A DNA stretch of 55,989 bases from JAQVWU01 sp964628455 (GCA_964628455.1 CAZVPD010000005.1:1-55989); one strand, 5' to 3'. Counted from the first letter of the stretch, positions 7,869-17,699 are shown. Numbers and translations are program-made. Notes: generated from the letters alone by a model not told the origin.

Positions 7869-9920
7869 TTACCGGCGTTTCAGCTTTATCAGGACCGGAT
7901 AGTCTTTCACGCGGATGTCCTTCAGCTCCCCGCCGCACAGATCGAGTTCCCGGCAGGTGCCGTTGACGGGGTCATACGCAGCGGCGGACGCATAGGTGTC
8001 GTTCGGTTTTATCGCGGCGAACAGTTCGTCCTCTTCGTCCTTCGGGCAGCCTTTCTGCCAGAATGCGATCATGTCGTCCGTGCCGTCGGTCAGAAAGGCG
8101 GAGCTGAGACCTTCGGCCGTGACCGACGCGATCTCGCCGGGCGCGGCGCGAAATCCGTCAAGGATGTTGGCAAGGTTGCGCAGGACGTAGAACGCGGGCT
8201 CGGGCTGCGTCGGAACGATCGGATAGGAGGAGAAGATCCTGCGCATCAGGCTCAGGTCGGCGGGGAAGACGGTGTTCCATGTCTCGCAGTAGAACAGGGG
8301 CATGTCGAGTTCGGTATGCTTGACGGACATGCCGGCGAGGATCTTCGCCTTGACGATCTCGCTGATGTACAGGTCGTCGCCGAAATGAGGTTTGGACGGA
8401 TAGGGATAGCTTGCGAAATACGAATATTCGGAGATGAAATACCGGCCGCCGAAGCCGAAGGAGGCGCCCAGCTTTTTAAGCGCTTTGACGTCCTCTTCGT
8501 AGCCTTTGAATTCCGCCGATTCGGGCGAACGCTGATAGAACGGGTGCCAGCCGGTCATATCGATCTTACGCGCGAGGTGTCTGAACGCCCTGAGCGTGAT
8601 GTCGGCTTCGATTTTTGCCTCCGCTTCCTCCGGCTTCCACCGGGCGATGCCGAAAGGAAAACCCGCGGCGCTGCCCATCATGATCTTCGCGTCCGGCGCG
8701 CATCTGCGTATGATCTCAAAGGCGATTTCCGACAGACGGATGAACAGGGCGCAGTCGGGCTCGCTTCCCCAGTAGTCGCCGATGTTCCATTCGTTCCAGA
8801 CCTCGAAAATGCGGATGCGCCCGGCGTATTTCTTCACCATGAATTCGATGTAGCGCGCCCAGGCCGCGATCGCCTCGGGCGAGGACGGCGGCTTCGGCAT
8901 CTCGTAATTCCACTCGTGCATCTGGGGCAGGATCCTCTCCGGCGAATCGGTGTAGAGCCGGTTGCCGAACCCGAGGGCCATGACGACCTCCACACCGTTT
9001 TCAAGCAGGTCGTCAATGGCGGCGTCGGCTTCGGGGTCGACTTTGAGCACGCCCTTTTCGCGTTCGACCTGATGCCAGTTGATCGGGTCGTCGTGGTAGC
9101 CGATGCGCGCCCACTTGAGTCCCATCTCATACTGCAGCGGCCAGAACCAGTGGTGGCACTCGCGCGTCTGCGCGAAGGTGTGCATCGAGGAGCTGACCGA
9201 AACGGCGCTGCCGTAGGACGCGAGTGAAACTTCGCGGCCTTTGACGTCGAAGACACCGACACCGGCGACCGAAAAGCAGCAGAGCAGATTTTCGACATGC
9301 GGCAGGTTCCGTCCCGTGACGAGGATCTGCTTGCCGCGGAGTTCGTCGAATCCGTATTCGAAAACGGTGCGCTCCGGGGTGTTTTCCGTGGGGCCGTCAA
9401 AGACCGTTGTCCAGTTTCTGCCGTCCCGGCTGATCTTGACCGTCAGGAATTCCGGTATCCCGCAGCCGATCTCGGCGGCGTTCGGCGCGGGCCTCCACCC
9501 GTAGTTTCCGCGCCTGATCCTGCCTTCGCGCTTCCGGATGACGACTCTGTTCAGGCTGCGCTCGACGGGCAGGTCGATGCGTATCCAGGCCGGTTCGACG
9601 TCCGGCTGAAACTGGGGATTGCTGCACCAGCAGGTTTCCGGGTCGCCGTCGATCAGGTGGCCGCACTCGAGCCGCAGGTCGTCGTTTTCCTGGGTGCGGG
9701 GCATGCGCGGGGTGGTCGACCCCAGACAATTGGAACGCAGGTCTTTGCTGCGCTTCAGCGCGATTTTTTTGATTTCCGCCGTATTGCCCCGCTGGACCTC
9801 CGTCTCGTCGGTCAGGTCGGGGGGCGCGCCGAGGATGTCCGTGTATCCGTACCGGTATACGGGGATGTCCCCGCAGTGTCCGGCGGGCTGCGGTCCGCTG
9901 AAAAGCGAGATCTTTTCCAT
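7869..9920 (-). CDS. Clan GH-A glycoside hydrolase (GH39-like) with discoidin-like domain
   Basis: A 683-residue protein. Residues about 80-215 resemble an F5/8 type C (discoidin) carbohydrate-binding fold: LIDGDPETCW, AWIRIDLPVERSLNRVVI, then WTTVFDG. From about 240 on there is a TIM-barrel glycosidase with FEVWNEWNIG (acid/base Glu near residue 375) and YFISEYSYF (nucleophile Glu near 497), a pattern shared by GH39 and relatives. There is no signal peptide, so it is probably cytoplasmic. The exact family and substrate (xyloside, glucuronide or other) are not determined. No good ribosome site is seen at the start. The next minus-strand gene upstream ends about 28 bases away and may share its transcript. 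Confidence 0.7.
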   Translation of the reverse strand: MEKISLFSGPQPAGHCGDIPVYRYGYTDILGAPPDLTDETEVQRGNTAEIKKIALKRSKDLRSNCLGSTTPRMPRTQENDDLRLECGHLIDGDPETCWCSNPQFQPDVEPAWIRIDLPVERSLNRVVIRKREGRIRRGNYGWRPAPNAAEIGCGIPEFLTVKISRDGRNWTTVFDGPTENTPERTVFEYGFDELRGKQILVTGRNLPHVENLLCCFSVAGVGVFDVKGREVSLASYGSAVSVSSSMHTFAQTRECHHWFWPLQYEMGLKWARIGYHDDPINWHQVEREKGVLKVDPEADAAIDDLLENGVEVVMALGFGNRLYTDSPERILPQMHEWNYEMPKPPSSPEAIAAWARYIEFMVKKYAGRIRIFEVWNEWNIGDYWGSEPDCALFIRLSEIAFEIIRRCAPDAKIMMGSAAGFPFGIARWKPEEAEAKIEADITLRAFRHLARKIDMTGWHPFYQRSPESAEFKGYEEDVKALKKLGASFGFGGRYFISEYSYFASYPYPSKPHFGDDLYISEIVKAKILAGMSVKHTELDMPLFYCETWNTVFPADLSLMRRIFSSYPIVPTQPEPAFYVLRNLANILDGFRAAPGEIASVTAEGLSSAFLTDGTDDMIAFWQKGCPKDEEDELFAAIKPNDTYASAAAYDPVNGTCRELDLCGGELKDIRVKDYPVLIKLKRR

Positions 9921-9948
9921 GGTTTTTAATTACCGCCTTAAAAATTAT

Positions 9949-10485
9949 TTATTGCAGGCTTCTGCCCAGGAGATAGGCTTCCTCGAGTTTCGGGTTCCCC
10001 GCGATATCGCCCCTGTCGGTGACGCGGTCGGCCGTGACGATCCCTTTGTCTTCGATGCCGAAATAGTTCAGGACGGCCTTGTACATCGCGATCATCGGCC
10101 CGAACGTTTCGCTGCCGCTGTCGGCGCAGACGGCGAGGAGCACGGCGGACCCGATATGCAGCTTTTCCCTCAGGGGGCTGTACAGCCTGTCGAACAGGCA
10201 TTTGAGCTGCGCCGGAAACCCGTAAAAATAGACGGGCGACGCGATGACGGCCATATCCGCTTCCGCCAGAGCGGCAAATACCCCTTCCATATCGTCCCGC
10301 TGAACACACCTGCCTTCGTTGCGGCAGCAGTATCTGCAGTCGAGGCAGGGGGCTATTTTTTTGTTGTGCACGCTCAGTTTTACGACCTTGTTCCCGCTTA
10401 CCCCGGCGCCCCGGATGAAAGCGTCGGCCAGCGCTTCCGAATTGCCGTTCTTCCTCGCGCTTCCCGTTATGACAAGAATATTCAT
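9949..10485 (-). CDS. NAD(P)H-dependent FMN reductase / iron-sulfur flavoprotein family
   Basis: A 178-residue flavodoxin-like protein. The N-terminus ILVITGSARKNGNSEALADA is the FMN phosphate-binding loop of the NADPH-dependent FMN reductase group. Residues about 47-60 (CLDCRYCCRNEGRC) contain clustered cysteines as in small iron-sulfur flavoproteins, though spacing differs from the archaeal type. ASPVYFYGFPAQLK is the conserved second flavin loop. Likely role: electron transfer or reduction of small electrophiles in an anaerobe. AAAGGAGG lies unusually far (about 16 bases) from the ATG. It follows the CMD-family gene by 21 bases and is probably cotranscribed. Confidence 0.8.
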   Translation of the reverse strand: MNILVITGSARKNGNSEALADAFIRGAGVSGNKVVKLSVHNKKIAPCLDCRYCCRNEGRCVQRDDMEGVFAALAEADMAVIASPVYFYGFPAQLKCLFDRLYSPLREKLHIGSAVLLAVCADSGSETFGPMIAMYKAVLNYFGIEDKGIVTADRVTDRGDIAGNPKLEEAYLLGRSLQ

Positions 10486-10506
10486 GTTTTTGTTGTCGAT
10501 CCTCCT

Positions 10507-11097
10507 TTATTGCCTTTCCCCGGGTCCGAGTTCGCATCTGTCCGAAAACCCGGCAGGCGGAACGCCCAGTGCGATGAGCAGCCGCGCCCAGTAGTTGACC
10601 TGCGCCGCGGTGGCTGACAGGATGACGATTTCACGTTCCGTAAATTCGGATTTTACTTTTTCCATAAATTCCGCGGTGACGACCGCCGGCGTCCGGGAGA
10701 TCGATCCCGCATATTCCACAGCCAGCTTCTCCTTAGCGGAGAAGGATCTTATCCGGTCCGGCTCGATGCCCTCCGTCAGGTCCCGCATTTCTTTTTCGGA
10801 GATCCCGCTCTTTTCATACTCAAACGAATTCATGTCGATGCAGAACGGGCACCCTACGCTCAGGGACGACTGTATCCGGATCAGTTTCAGGATGCGTTCG
10901 TTCAGATCCTTTTTTCCGTGGGCGGTGAATAACTCCAGCACCCCCGAACCGAAGGCGGCCTTCGGGTACCAGGCCAGCAGTCTCGGAGCAAGCAGATCCT
11001 TTTTTGTGACCCTCTTCGACAGGACCATGCCTATCCTGACAAAAAGAGGGATCCTTTTCGGGGGTTTGATGAAAGCGTTGTTTTCCGTGTATTCCAT
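10507..11097 (-). CDS. Carboxymuconolactone decarboxylase / AhpD-like protein
   Basis: A 196-residue helical protein with the CMD-family core: KLIRIQSSLSVGCPFCIDMN at about residues 71-90. The CxxC pair (C83, C86) is intact, but the histidine that AhpD-type peroxidases carry four residues later is Asn (N90). Later RTPAVVTAEF and REIVILSATAAQVNYWARL are typical of the C-terminal helices. AhpD members reduce peroxides through the CxxC; with His replaced, activity may differ. Paired with a flavoprotein downstream, it suggests a small redox-defence operon. A GGGAGGAG ribosome site sits about 13 bases before the ATG. Confidence 0.75.
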   Translation of the reverse strand: MEYTENNAFIKPPKRIPLFVRIGMVLSKRVTKKDLLAPRLLAWYPKAAFGSGVLELFTAHGKKDLNERILKLIRIQSSLSVGCPFCIDMNSFEYEKSGISEKEMRDLTEGIEPDRIRSFSAKEKLAVEYAGSISRTPAVVTAEFMEKVKSEFTEREIVILSATAAQVNYWARLLIALGVPPAGFSDRCELGPGERQ

Positions 11098-11164
11098 GCT
11101 GTACCGGTCACTCCTCCCGTTATCCCGACAGTCTTTTTTTATGGGCGGTATAACCGCCCGGTAC

Positions 11165-11193
11165 TTGACATATCGCTTTTAAAATGATATTCT
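11165..11193 (+). promoter_or_regulatory. Promoter upstream of the TIM-barrel gene at 11296
   Basis: -35 TTGACA, a 17-base spacer and -10 TATTCT, about 100 bases before the start codon. The -10 is weaker than consensus. Confidence 0.55.
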
Positions 11194-11295
11194 GAAGACA
11201 GAAATACTGTGCCTTTCCGGTTTATTCTATCACCTATGCATGCCCGTGTCAATAAGCGCGGCCTTTAAATTCAAATATACGGTACAGTGAGGTAA

Positions 11296-12156
11296 ATGAT
11301 GCGTACAGTCGATTTTTTCGGACATGAGATCACGCGCCTGATCGTCGGCGACAATCCCTTCAACGGGCATTCCTACATCGAGGATATCCTGCCCGGCAGC
11401 GAAATGAAGGCCTATTATCACTCGGCCAACCGCTTCTACGAAGCGCTGTTCGAGATCGAAAGGAACGGTTATAACTGCATGCTGCCCCTGGCGATGCCCG
11501 AGGTGGTGGACATCCTCCTCGAATACCGCCGCGACGGGGGAAAGATGCATTTCATCTTCCAGCCCTATGTGCCGGAGGAGACCGCGAAAAACATCGAACG
11601 CATGGCGTCGGTCGGCCCGATCGCTGTGTACCATCAGGGCACCACCACCGATTTTCTCTATGAGAACGGGCAGACCGCAAAGATCAGGGAGACGATCGCC
11701 ATGTATCATGCGATGGGGATCCCCGTCGGACTCGGCACGCACCGCCCCGACGTCATCGAACTGGCGGAAGCGGAAAACTGGGACACGGACTTCTATGTGG
11801 CTTGCCTTCAGAACGCGCGCCGCGGACGGGAGGGCGTTGCCAGCGGGTTTATCACCGGCGAGACCAAGATGGGCCTGCTTTTCTATCCCGAGGACCGGCC
11901 TGTCATGCTGGACCTGATCGCAAAAGTCCCCAGGCCCTGCATCGCGTATAAAATCTTCGCGGGCGGGCAGATGTTCATGCATAAACCCGAAAAGACCGTC
12001 CGCGCCGGCATCAAAGAAGCTTACCGCGAGGTGTTTTCCGCGATAAAACCGGGCGACCTCGCCGCGATCGGTGTGTTCCAGAAATACAAGGACCAGCTGC
12101 GCGAAGACGCGGAACTGTTTGACGAAGTCCTGAACGAACTTGAAAGCAACGGCTGA
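11296..12156 (+). CDS. TIM-barrel protein of unknown role (aldo/keto reductase-like fold)
   Basis: A 286-residue protein. GAGGT lies just before two adjacent ATGs (11296 and 11299). I recognise a recurrent but uncharacterised family: N-terminal EITRLIVGDNPFNGHSYI resembles the first strand of aldo/keto reductases (R-L-x-x-G-x-N-P-F), then FIFQPY, AVYHQGTTTDF, GIPVGLGTHRP and KIFAGGQM as successive barrel strands. The usual AKR tetrad is not evident, so it may use another chemistry. There is no signal peptide. It precedes a tandem MBL-fold gene on the same strand (158 bases apart), and the pair may handle the same metabolite; this is inference from position only. Confidence 0.55.
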   Translation: MMRTVDFFGHEITRLIVGDNPFNGHSYIEDILPGSEMKAYYHSANRFYEALFEIERNGYNCMLPLAMPEVVDILLEYRRDGGKMHFIFQPYVPEETAKNIERMASVGPIAVYHQGTTTDFLYENGQTAKIRETIAMYHAMGIPVGLGTHRPDVIELAEAENWDTDFYVACLQNARRGREGVASGFITGETKMGLLFYPEDRPVMLDLIAKVPRPCIAYKIFAGGQMFMHKPEKTVRAGIKEAYREVFSAIKPGDLAAIGVFQKYKDQLREDAELFDEVLNELESNG

Positions 12157-12314
12157 AACGTTCATGGAACGCTGCGGTGTTCCTTGCGCAGCTGACGGAT
12201 GAGGCGTCAGTATCAACGGATATCCTCGCAATATATCAGTCGTTTTATCCTGTTTTTGACCGCCCGGACTGCGGACGGGTCCGGTAAAAATACATTCGGG
12301 GGGAGATCATTTCA

Positions 12315-14162
12315 ATGGATTACAATGTGACTGTTGTACCGGTCGCGGAGGGACTGATTTGCATCCGCGGTGCGGTGAACACCTATGCCCTGACGGTTGA
12401 CGGGGAGACTGTGCTCTTTGACTGCGGACCGGGAAGCGCCGCTCTTGTCCCCGGGAAGGTCGCTGCCGTGTACCTGACGTCGCATGACAGGACAGGCTGC
12501 GCGGGCTTGTGTGACCTGCCCGGCGTGCCCGTTTACGCTTCCGAAGGGACGGCGGGGCTGCTCGGGAACGCGGAAGCCGTGTGGGCGCGGAACGAGAGTG
12601 TCCGGTACCATATGGTCGACTTCGACCCGCAGAAAAACATCCCCTGTTCGGATATCAAAACAGCGGGGACCGTCGGTGACGGGGACGTCATCACCCGGAA
12701 GGGATGGACGGTCAAAGCAGTCGCGACACCCGGTTTTTCGAAACATGACATGTCTTATTTTCTGACAAACGGTGAAAAGACCCGGTGCGTCTGCGGGAAA
12801 CTGCTGTACAAGGACGGCAGAATAAGCGAGCTCTGGCTGCTCCAGCAGGGGCACGACGCGCAGGTCTGCGGATACCATGGGTTTATGGAAGGCCTGCCCG
12901 CCCTGCGCCGGTCGCTCGGGAAGATCGGGACCGCAGATGTGCTGCTGCCCGCCCGCGGGGAATCCGAGGAGGACCCGGCCGGAGCCGTCAGAAAATTCCT
13001 GGAAAATTCAAACGCGTATATGCGCCTGTATTCCGAGGTCAGCGCCCTGAACTTTTACTTTCCCGGGTATCTCGGACGCAATACAAATTTCACGCCCGCT
13101 TTCCGCGCGAAGCAGCTCCCCCTGCCGGATTTTATCCGGTATATACCCGGGACGACCAGTTTCGCCGTGCTTTCGGAAGACGGGGCGGCCTTTGTCGCCG
13201 ACTGCAGCATGCCGGGCGTGCTGCGGTGTCTGGAAGGCCTGATCGCGGCGGGGGAGACCGGTTCCGTCGACTTCTGCTGGGTCTCGCACTACCACCATGA
13301 CCATGTGGAGGAACTGAACGCGCTGACGGAAAAATACGGCTGCCCCGTCTATGCCGACGAGTCGTTTGCCGGTATATTAAAGGAGCCGCAGAACTATTAC
13401 CTGACCTGCCTGTCCGAAAGAGCCGCGGATGTGACCCCCGTGCGCAGTCAGACGCAGATGAAGTGGCACGAGTTTACGCTGACGTTCTATCATTTTCCCG
13501 GTCAGACGCTGTATCACGGAGGCCTGCTGCTGGAAGGGAAAGACCTGAAAGTCTTCTTTTCGGGCGATTCCTTCGCCCCGTCGGGCTTTGACGATTACTG
13601 CGCGTGGAACAGGAATTTTCTGAGGGAGGACGCCGGCTATTTCCGGTGCCTGGATCTGCTGAAAAAAATAAAGCCCGACATGATCCTGAACCAGCATCAG
13701 AGCGAAGGCTTTGTTTATAATCCGGGTCAGGCCGCGTATCTCAGGAGCAATCTTCTGAAAAGAAGGGAAGTATTGAAGAGTTTTGTTTGCGGGAACCACG
13801 ACGAAGCCCTCGACCCGCTCTCCGTCCGCTGCATGCCGTACGGCATGACGGTGCCTCAGGGCGGCCGGGCGGAGGTGAAGGTCTTTTTCACGGGTCACGG
13901 GCTCAGGACCTTTACCGCCTTTGCGGAGCCGGCGCTGCCGGACGGATGGAAAGTCCTGCAGACGGGCGCGGCCGCGGACGTCCGCGCTTCGTCCGGACTC
14001 GACCGTGACGACGCGTTCCAGAGCATCGTGATCGGCGTCCCGGACGACGCGGTGGGCCGGTACGCCGTCCCGTTCCATGTTTCCGAAAACGGCGGCTATA
14101 AGGGCCTTTTGTGCCACATGCTGATCGACATAAATGAAAAAGAGAATTCGGACAGGAAATAA
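12315..14162 (+). CDS. Tandem metallo-beta-lactamase-fold protein with C-terminal Ig-like domain
   Basis: A 615-residue protein with two MBL-like units. In the first (about 1-230) the metal loop reads TSHDRTGCAG, so the HxHxDH ligands are lost and the unit should not bind metals normally. The second (about 260-500) has SHYHHDHVEE (near residues 325-332), an intact HxHxDH, plus a downstream FSGDSF and NQHQ that fit the later ligands. Residues about 515-610 look like a beta-sandwich. The ribosome site is GGGGGAG, nine bases before ATG. Hydrolytic substrate unknown. A fold duplication with one dead copy suggests the first unit has become structural or regulatory. Confidence 0.75.
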   Translation: MDYNVTVVPVAEGLICIRGAVNTYALTVDGETVLFDCGPGSAALVPGKVAAVYLTSHDRTGCAGLCDLPGVPVYASEGTAGLLGNAEAVWARNESVRYHMVDFDPQKNIPCSDIKTAGTVGDGDVITRKGWTVKAVATPGFSKHDMSYFLTNGEKTRCVCGKLLYKDGRISELWLLQQGHDAQVCGYHGFMEGLPALRRSLGKIGTADVLLPARGESEEDPAGAVRKFLENSNAYMRLYSEVSALNFYFPGYLGRNTNFTPAFRAKQLPLPDFIRYIPGTTSFAVLSEDGAAFVADCSMPGVLRCLEGLIAAGETGSVDFCWVSHYHHDHVEELNALTEKYGCPVYADESFAGILKEPQNYYLTCLSERAADVTPVRSQTQMKWHEFTLTFYHFPGQTLYHGGLLLEGKDLKVFFSGDSFAPSGFDDYCAWNRNFLREDAGYFRCLDLLKKIKPDMILNQHQSEGFVYNPGQAAYLRSNLLKRREVLKSFVCGNHDEALDPLSVRCMPYGMTVPQGGRAEVKVFFTGHGLRTFTAFAEPALPDGWKVLQTGAAADVRASSGLDRDDAFQSIVIGVPDDAVGRYAVPFHVSENGGYKGLLCHMLIDINEKENSDRK

Positions 14163-14466
14163 ACCGGTTGTATTTATACGCAAATATGCAGACTGAAATA
14201 TATTTATAAAAAAGCAGGTTGGATCACTTAAAAAGTGGAACAGCCTGCTTTCAGACATTATTCAGATATTTAAACTGATCCTGTGTAAATGATTTGCACT
14301 TATAATTCAGTATAATATTTGATTTTTAAGAAGATGATTATAATCATATGCAAAATATGATTTTCGGATATAAGCCTTCTTTTGTTGAAATATTAAAGAA
14401 ATCGGGATGTTAGAAAAAGAAATTCATAATATTAATTAATAATTTATTTGCAAAAGGAGATTTGGC
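14163..14466. other. AT-rich intergenic region with a weak hairpin
   Basis: About 300 bases with no gene. Arms AAAGCAGG and CCTGCTTT at 14211-14253 can pair around a smaller inner hairpin, but no long T tract follows, so termination would be weak. The rest is AT-rich, like the methyltransferase that follows. CAAAAGGAGA at the right end is that gene's ribosome site. Confidence 0.5.
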
Positions 14467-15270
14467 TTGATTTATGACAACGATAAAATAAAAGAAGATT
14501 GGGATATAAGGTCTGATAAATATTTCAAAAAACAATATGAAGAAATGAATACCATAAATATGTTGATAGAAAATCCAACACTTGCTTTTCCGACGAAAAT
14601 ATATGAAAACTTCATGAAATATATAAAAAATTTCAACGGTAAGCGCATATGTGTTCCGTCAAGCGGTGATAATACGGCGGTATTTGGCTTTCATCTTCTC
14701 GGAGCACAGGTTACATCATGCGACATATCTGCCGAACAGATAAAAAATGCCCGAAAAATCGCGGATGAACAAGGATGGAACATTGAATTTATCGTAGATG
14801 ACAGTATGTCTTTATCAAAACTAAAAAACGATGAATACGATTTTGTTTACACCTCAAACGGTGTTCATGTATGGATTTCAGACCTTGCTGCGATGTACCG
14901 GAATTTTAATCGTATATTGAAAAACGGCGGATATTAATTATTCTTTGAAACACACCCTTTTATCCGCCCGTTTGATAGCAGTATGAATATTTTGAAAATT
15001 ATAAAAGCGTATGAAGAAACAGGACCTTTCGGCGATATTCCGAATTATTTATGGCGTATTCAAGACTTCATTAATTCACTGATTATGAGCGGATTCGATA
15101 TTAAAGCTATGAATGAATTTCAACCGGACAAAGGAGGAATATACGCACATGACTGGTGGTATAATTCCGAGGCAGAAGCAATAATTGATGGTATGATTAA
15201 ATACGACTGGCATAAAAATCCATATGCGGCTCTCCCTCAATGGATGGGAATCTGTTCTCAAAAAAATTGA
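14467..15270 (+). pseudogene. Class I SAM-dependent methyltransferase broken by an in-frame stop
   Basis: Start TTG at 14467 has AAAGGAGA six bases before it. CVPSSGDNTAVFGFHLLGA near residue 62 is the SAM-binding loop, in a variant (P-S-S-G-D-N) I know from one methyltransferase group; VTSCDIS is the next acidic strand, and RILKNGGY the post-core motif. Directly after KNGGY comes TAA (14935-14937). The same frame then continues LFFETHPFIRPFD to 15270, as expected for the rest of this family (268 codons in all). One base change therefore splits the gene, unless the stop is a sequencing error. Codon use and AT content differ from neighbours, suggesting horizontal origin. Substrate unknown. Confidence 0.75.
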
Positions 15271-15601
15271 TAAAAGAATACCACACTTTATATATGCCTC
15301 ATGCTCCCGGCATTCAAAAAGCTTTTTAAGTTACATCTGATAATTACGATGTTCAGATTTATTATATCTTTATCTCAGTCCTATTGCTCTAAAACCTCGT
15401 TCGTCGTTATGTCTCTGTCTTCATAACACAGTTCCCCTGCCGTTTCCGGCAGGGGACTTTGCTGTCAAGCATCAGCCGGTAATTCTGCTCCGGGCGCAGG
15501 GCGGCTGCAAGGATGGATTCCCTCACGGACGTCTTTTTTTTGTCCGCACCGGGAATCATTTGCCGGCCGGATACGGTCCCGGCATTCTATAGGCGCGCGC
15601 T
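15271..15601. other. Intergenic region between methyltransferase and DUF4914
   Basis: No coding region is supported. A GC-rich hairpin with arms CCCCTGCCG and CGGCAGGGG (15434-15455) followed by ACTTT could weakly end either convergent transcript. Nothing else is seen. Confidence 0.5.
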
Positions 15602-17479
15602 TTAATATTTCATGGGGATCAGGTCGGAATATTCGCCCGCGGACGCGTTGTCGAGAAAGCGCCGGATGATCCTGCGGCCGAGGGGGTCGAGTAGGGGGGT
15701 GTCGAATTTCAGCACTTCGTTCCGGAAGAAATCGGTCAGTATACGGGCTCCCGCGTCATAGCCTTCCGGTCCTACTTCGGCCTGTATTTCCGGCTGAAGC
15801 AGGGCTTTGCGGATGTACTGCCCGTCGACTTTGAGCGACTCGAGGGAATAACCGAGCAGGGAACAGCGGGACTCGGTCAGATGCTCGGGTTTGAATCTCG
15901 CGCTTCCCCTGCGCGCGATGTACTCCCTCGCTATCCACTGCGGCATGAACCCGACCCGGTAGACGCCGATGTGCTGGTTCGGAATGAGGATATACCGGGT
16001 GTTTCCGGATGAAACGATCTGACCGAGCAGCAGATTGGCCTGTTCGACCATTTTACCCGTGGCAAACGGCCAGTAGGACCCTACGCCTTCGCTGCTCATT
16101 CCGGCGGACGCGGTGATGCTCGGGTTGTTATGCCCCCGCGGAGCGACCAGCCGCCACAGCCATGCCAGAGCCGGGGGCAGGATATGGAACATTCCCAGGA
16201 TCCCGTAGGAGGGGTTCTCCCTCGTGCAGGGAGGGGTCCTGACGCCGAAACTGCGGACGTCCACCTCGACCGGGTCGCCGATGACGTTCGGGACCAGGCG
16301 GCGGGGCAGGATGACCCTGGGGTTGGGACAGGGGGTCCCGTCGGAATCCTTTGTGTGTTCCCAGACAAGGCAGGTCGAGTTCGCGACGGCTTCGATGTTC
16401 AGAAAGATCAGGGGCTCCGCCGGCTGCGTGAAGATCTTTTCATAGCGGGGCGACGTTCCGTATTCTTTTATATGGTCCAGCCTTAAAAACCAGCCCTGTT
16501 CGGCGTCCTTGACGACCAGCTTCTTGCTGTTGTTCTGCATGTCCGGATGGCAGAGGGCCATGTCGTCGGTGATGGGGCGGAGCTCGCAGGTCTCCTTGAG
16601 GTCGATGTAGATCTTCTCGCCGGTGGCCGTGTTGCGTCCGAGGACGATGCGGCCGTCCGGCTCCTTGTGGATATCCTCGATCATTTCGCTTTTTCCGCCG
16701 CCCGAGGCTCCCTCGTGCATGATGACGATCTCGTTGTCGTACGGGGTGATCACCTTTACGGTCGAGGCGTGAACGGTCACCCAGCCTTCGCTCTCGCCGA
16801 TATTCAGGAGCACGCCGTAGATCCCTTTTTTCGCGCTGGGACCCGGGTACAGATTATAGGAAAAAAGCTCGTGTATCTCCTCCAGCCTGTTGTGGATGAC
16901 GATCTGCTTCCCGCCGAAATGCGTGTGCCTGAACGGAGGCGCGAGATAGATGACGGCTTTCGGGCAAAACGGCTCTTTGACCAGGCTGATGCCGATAAAA
17001 CCCTGCAGGTCGGCAAGCCCGCAGGCGAAAAATGCCGCGTTGGCGGGCGCTATCAGCAGCGCGTCGTAACCGTATTCCGGCCCCCCGGCCCTGAAAGGCA
17101 TCACGATCAGGTCCTGCTTTCTGAGCCAGTCGAAAGTGGCTGCCCTCAGAGGTTCGAAATCGCGGTTGTAGACGTCGTCGTATCTGGGCTTGTCCGTGTC
17201 GTTGTCGTCCGCGACCAGCAGGCAGTCGGGGTCGCGCCTTCTCATGTAATCGTCGGGATAGTTGACCACGGCGCCGTTTTTGCATCGGGTGACGCTGGCT
17301 TCCCTGACAAGGCCGAAGCCTTCCGTTTCGTATTCGACGTAAAAAACGTCGTTCGGGGGGGTTCCCGCGGATAGGCGGATCATCTCTTCCCTTGTTTCGG
17401 GATACAGGACCGACCTGCTGTTTTCTATGATTTCCTCGGCAAAGCGGGGGAGCCTGAAGGCATCCGGGATTCGGTTCAT
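15602..17479 (-). CDS. DUF4914 family protein with P-loop
   Basis: A 625-residue protein I recognise as the DUF4914 family. A phosphate-binding loop, GASGGGKSE, sits at about residues 256-264 after VIMHEG, in a setting like the PEP-carboxykinase-type ATP-binding core (strand, G-x-S-G-x-G-K-[ST]). Later are acidic and His-rich stretches (LIPNQHIGVYRVGF). ATP-dependent activity, kinase-like or PEPCK-like, is inferred; no function is established to my knowledge. The start at 17479 has GAGGA about ten bases upstream. It is transcribed alone, from a promoter 190 bases upstream. Confidence 0.7.
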   Translation of the reverse strand: MNRIPDAFRLPRFAEEIIENSRSVLYPETREEMIRLSAGTPPNDVFYVEYETEGFGLVREASVTRCKNGAVVNYPDDYMRRRDPDCLLVADDNDTDKPRYDDVYNRDFEPLRAATFDWLRKQDLIVMPFRAGGPEYGYDALLIAPANAAFFACGLADLQGFIGISLVKEPFCPKAVIYLAPPFRHTHFGGKQIVIHNRLEEIHELFSYNLYPGPSAKKGIYGVLLNIGESEGWVTVHASTVKVITPYDNEIVIMHEGASGGGKSEMIEDIHKEPDGRIVLGRNTATGEKIYIDLKETCELRPITDDMALCHPDMQNNSKKLVVKDAEQGWFLRLDHIKEYGTSPRYEKIFTQPAEPLIFLNIEAVANSTCLVWEHTKDSDGTPCPNPRVILPRRLVPNVIGDPVEVDVRSFGVRTPPCTRENPSYGILGMFHILPPALAWLWRLVAPRGHNNPSITASAGMSSEGVGSYWPFATGKMVEQANLLLGQIVSSGNTRYILIPNQHIGVYRVGFMPQWIAREYIARRGSARFKPEHLTESRCSLLGYSLESLKVDGQYIRKALLQPEIQAEVGPEGYDAGARILTDFFRNEVLKFDTPLLDPLGRRIIRRFLDNASAGEYSDLIPMKY

Positions 17480-17670
17480 GATCGGAAGTCCTCTTTCGTC
17501 GTTGATTTTAAAATATGACCCTCACGGTCCGGAGATCGAATGAAAACCGGATATAAGTAAAACCGATACCCCTGATCCGTTCGGGATACCGGTTGGCGCA
17601 TCACTGTTTTTAAATGCCGTTATGATCTGCGGATGCCGGATATTGAAAGAATATAAAATGTATTATTCAT

Positions 17671-17699
17671 ATTTTATCATAAAAATGCGTAAATGTCAA
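17671..17699 (-). promoter_or_regulatory. Promoter of the DUF4914 gene
   Basis: On the minus strand: TTGACA, 17 bases, TAAAAT. It gives a leader of about 185 nt, in which I find no convincing riboswitch. Confidence 0.7.

Noticed and set aside
7857..9227. 456-codon plus-strand frame opposite the GH39-like gene
   Set aside because: It is a GC-rich shadow: composition is Arg/Val/Gly/Asp biased, no motifs or ribosome site, while the minus strand shows clear glycosidase and discoidin signatures.
17480..17670. Riboswitch in the 185-nt DUF4914 leader
   Set aside because: Searched by eye for known folds and found no convincing aptamer or terminator pair.
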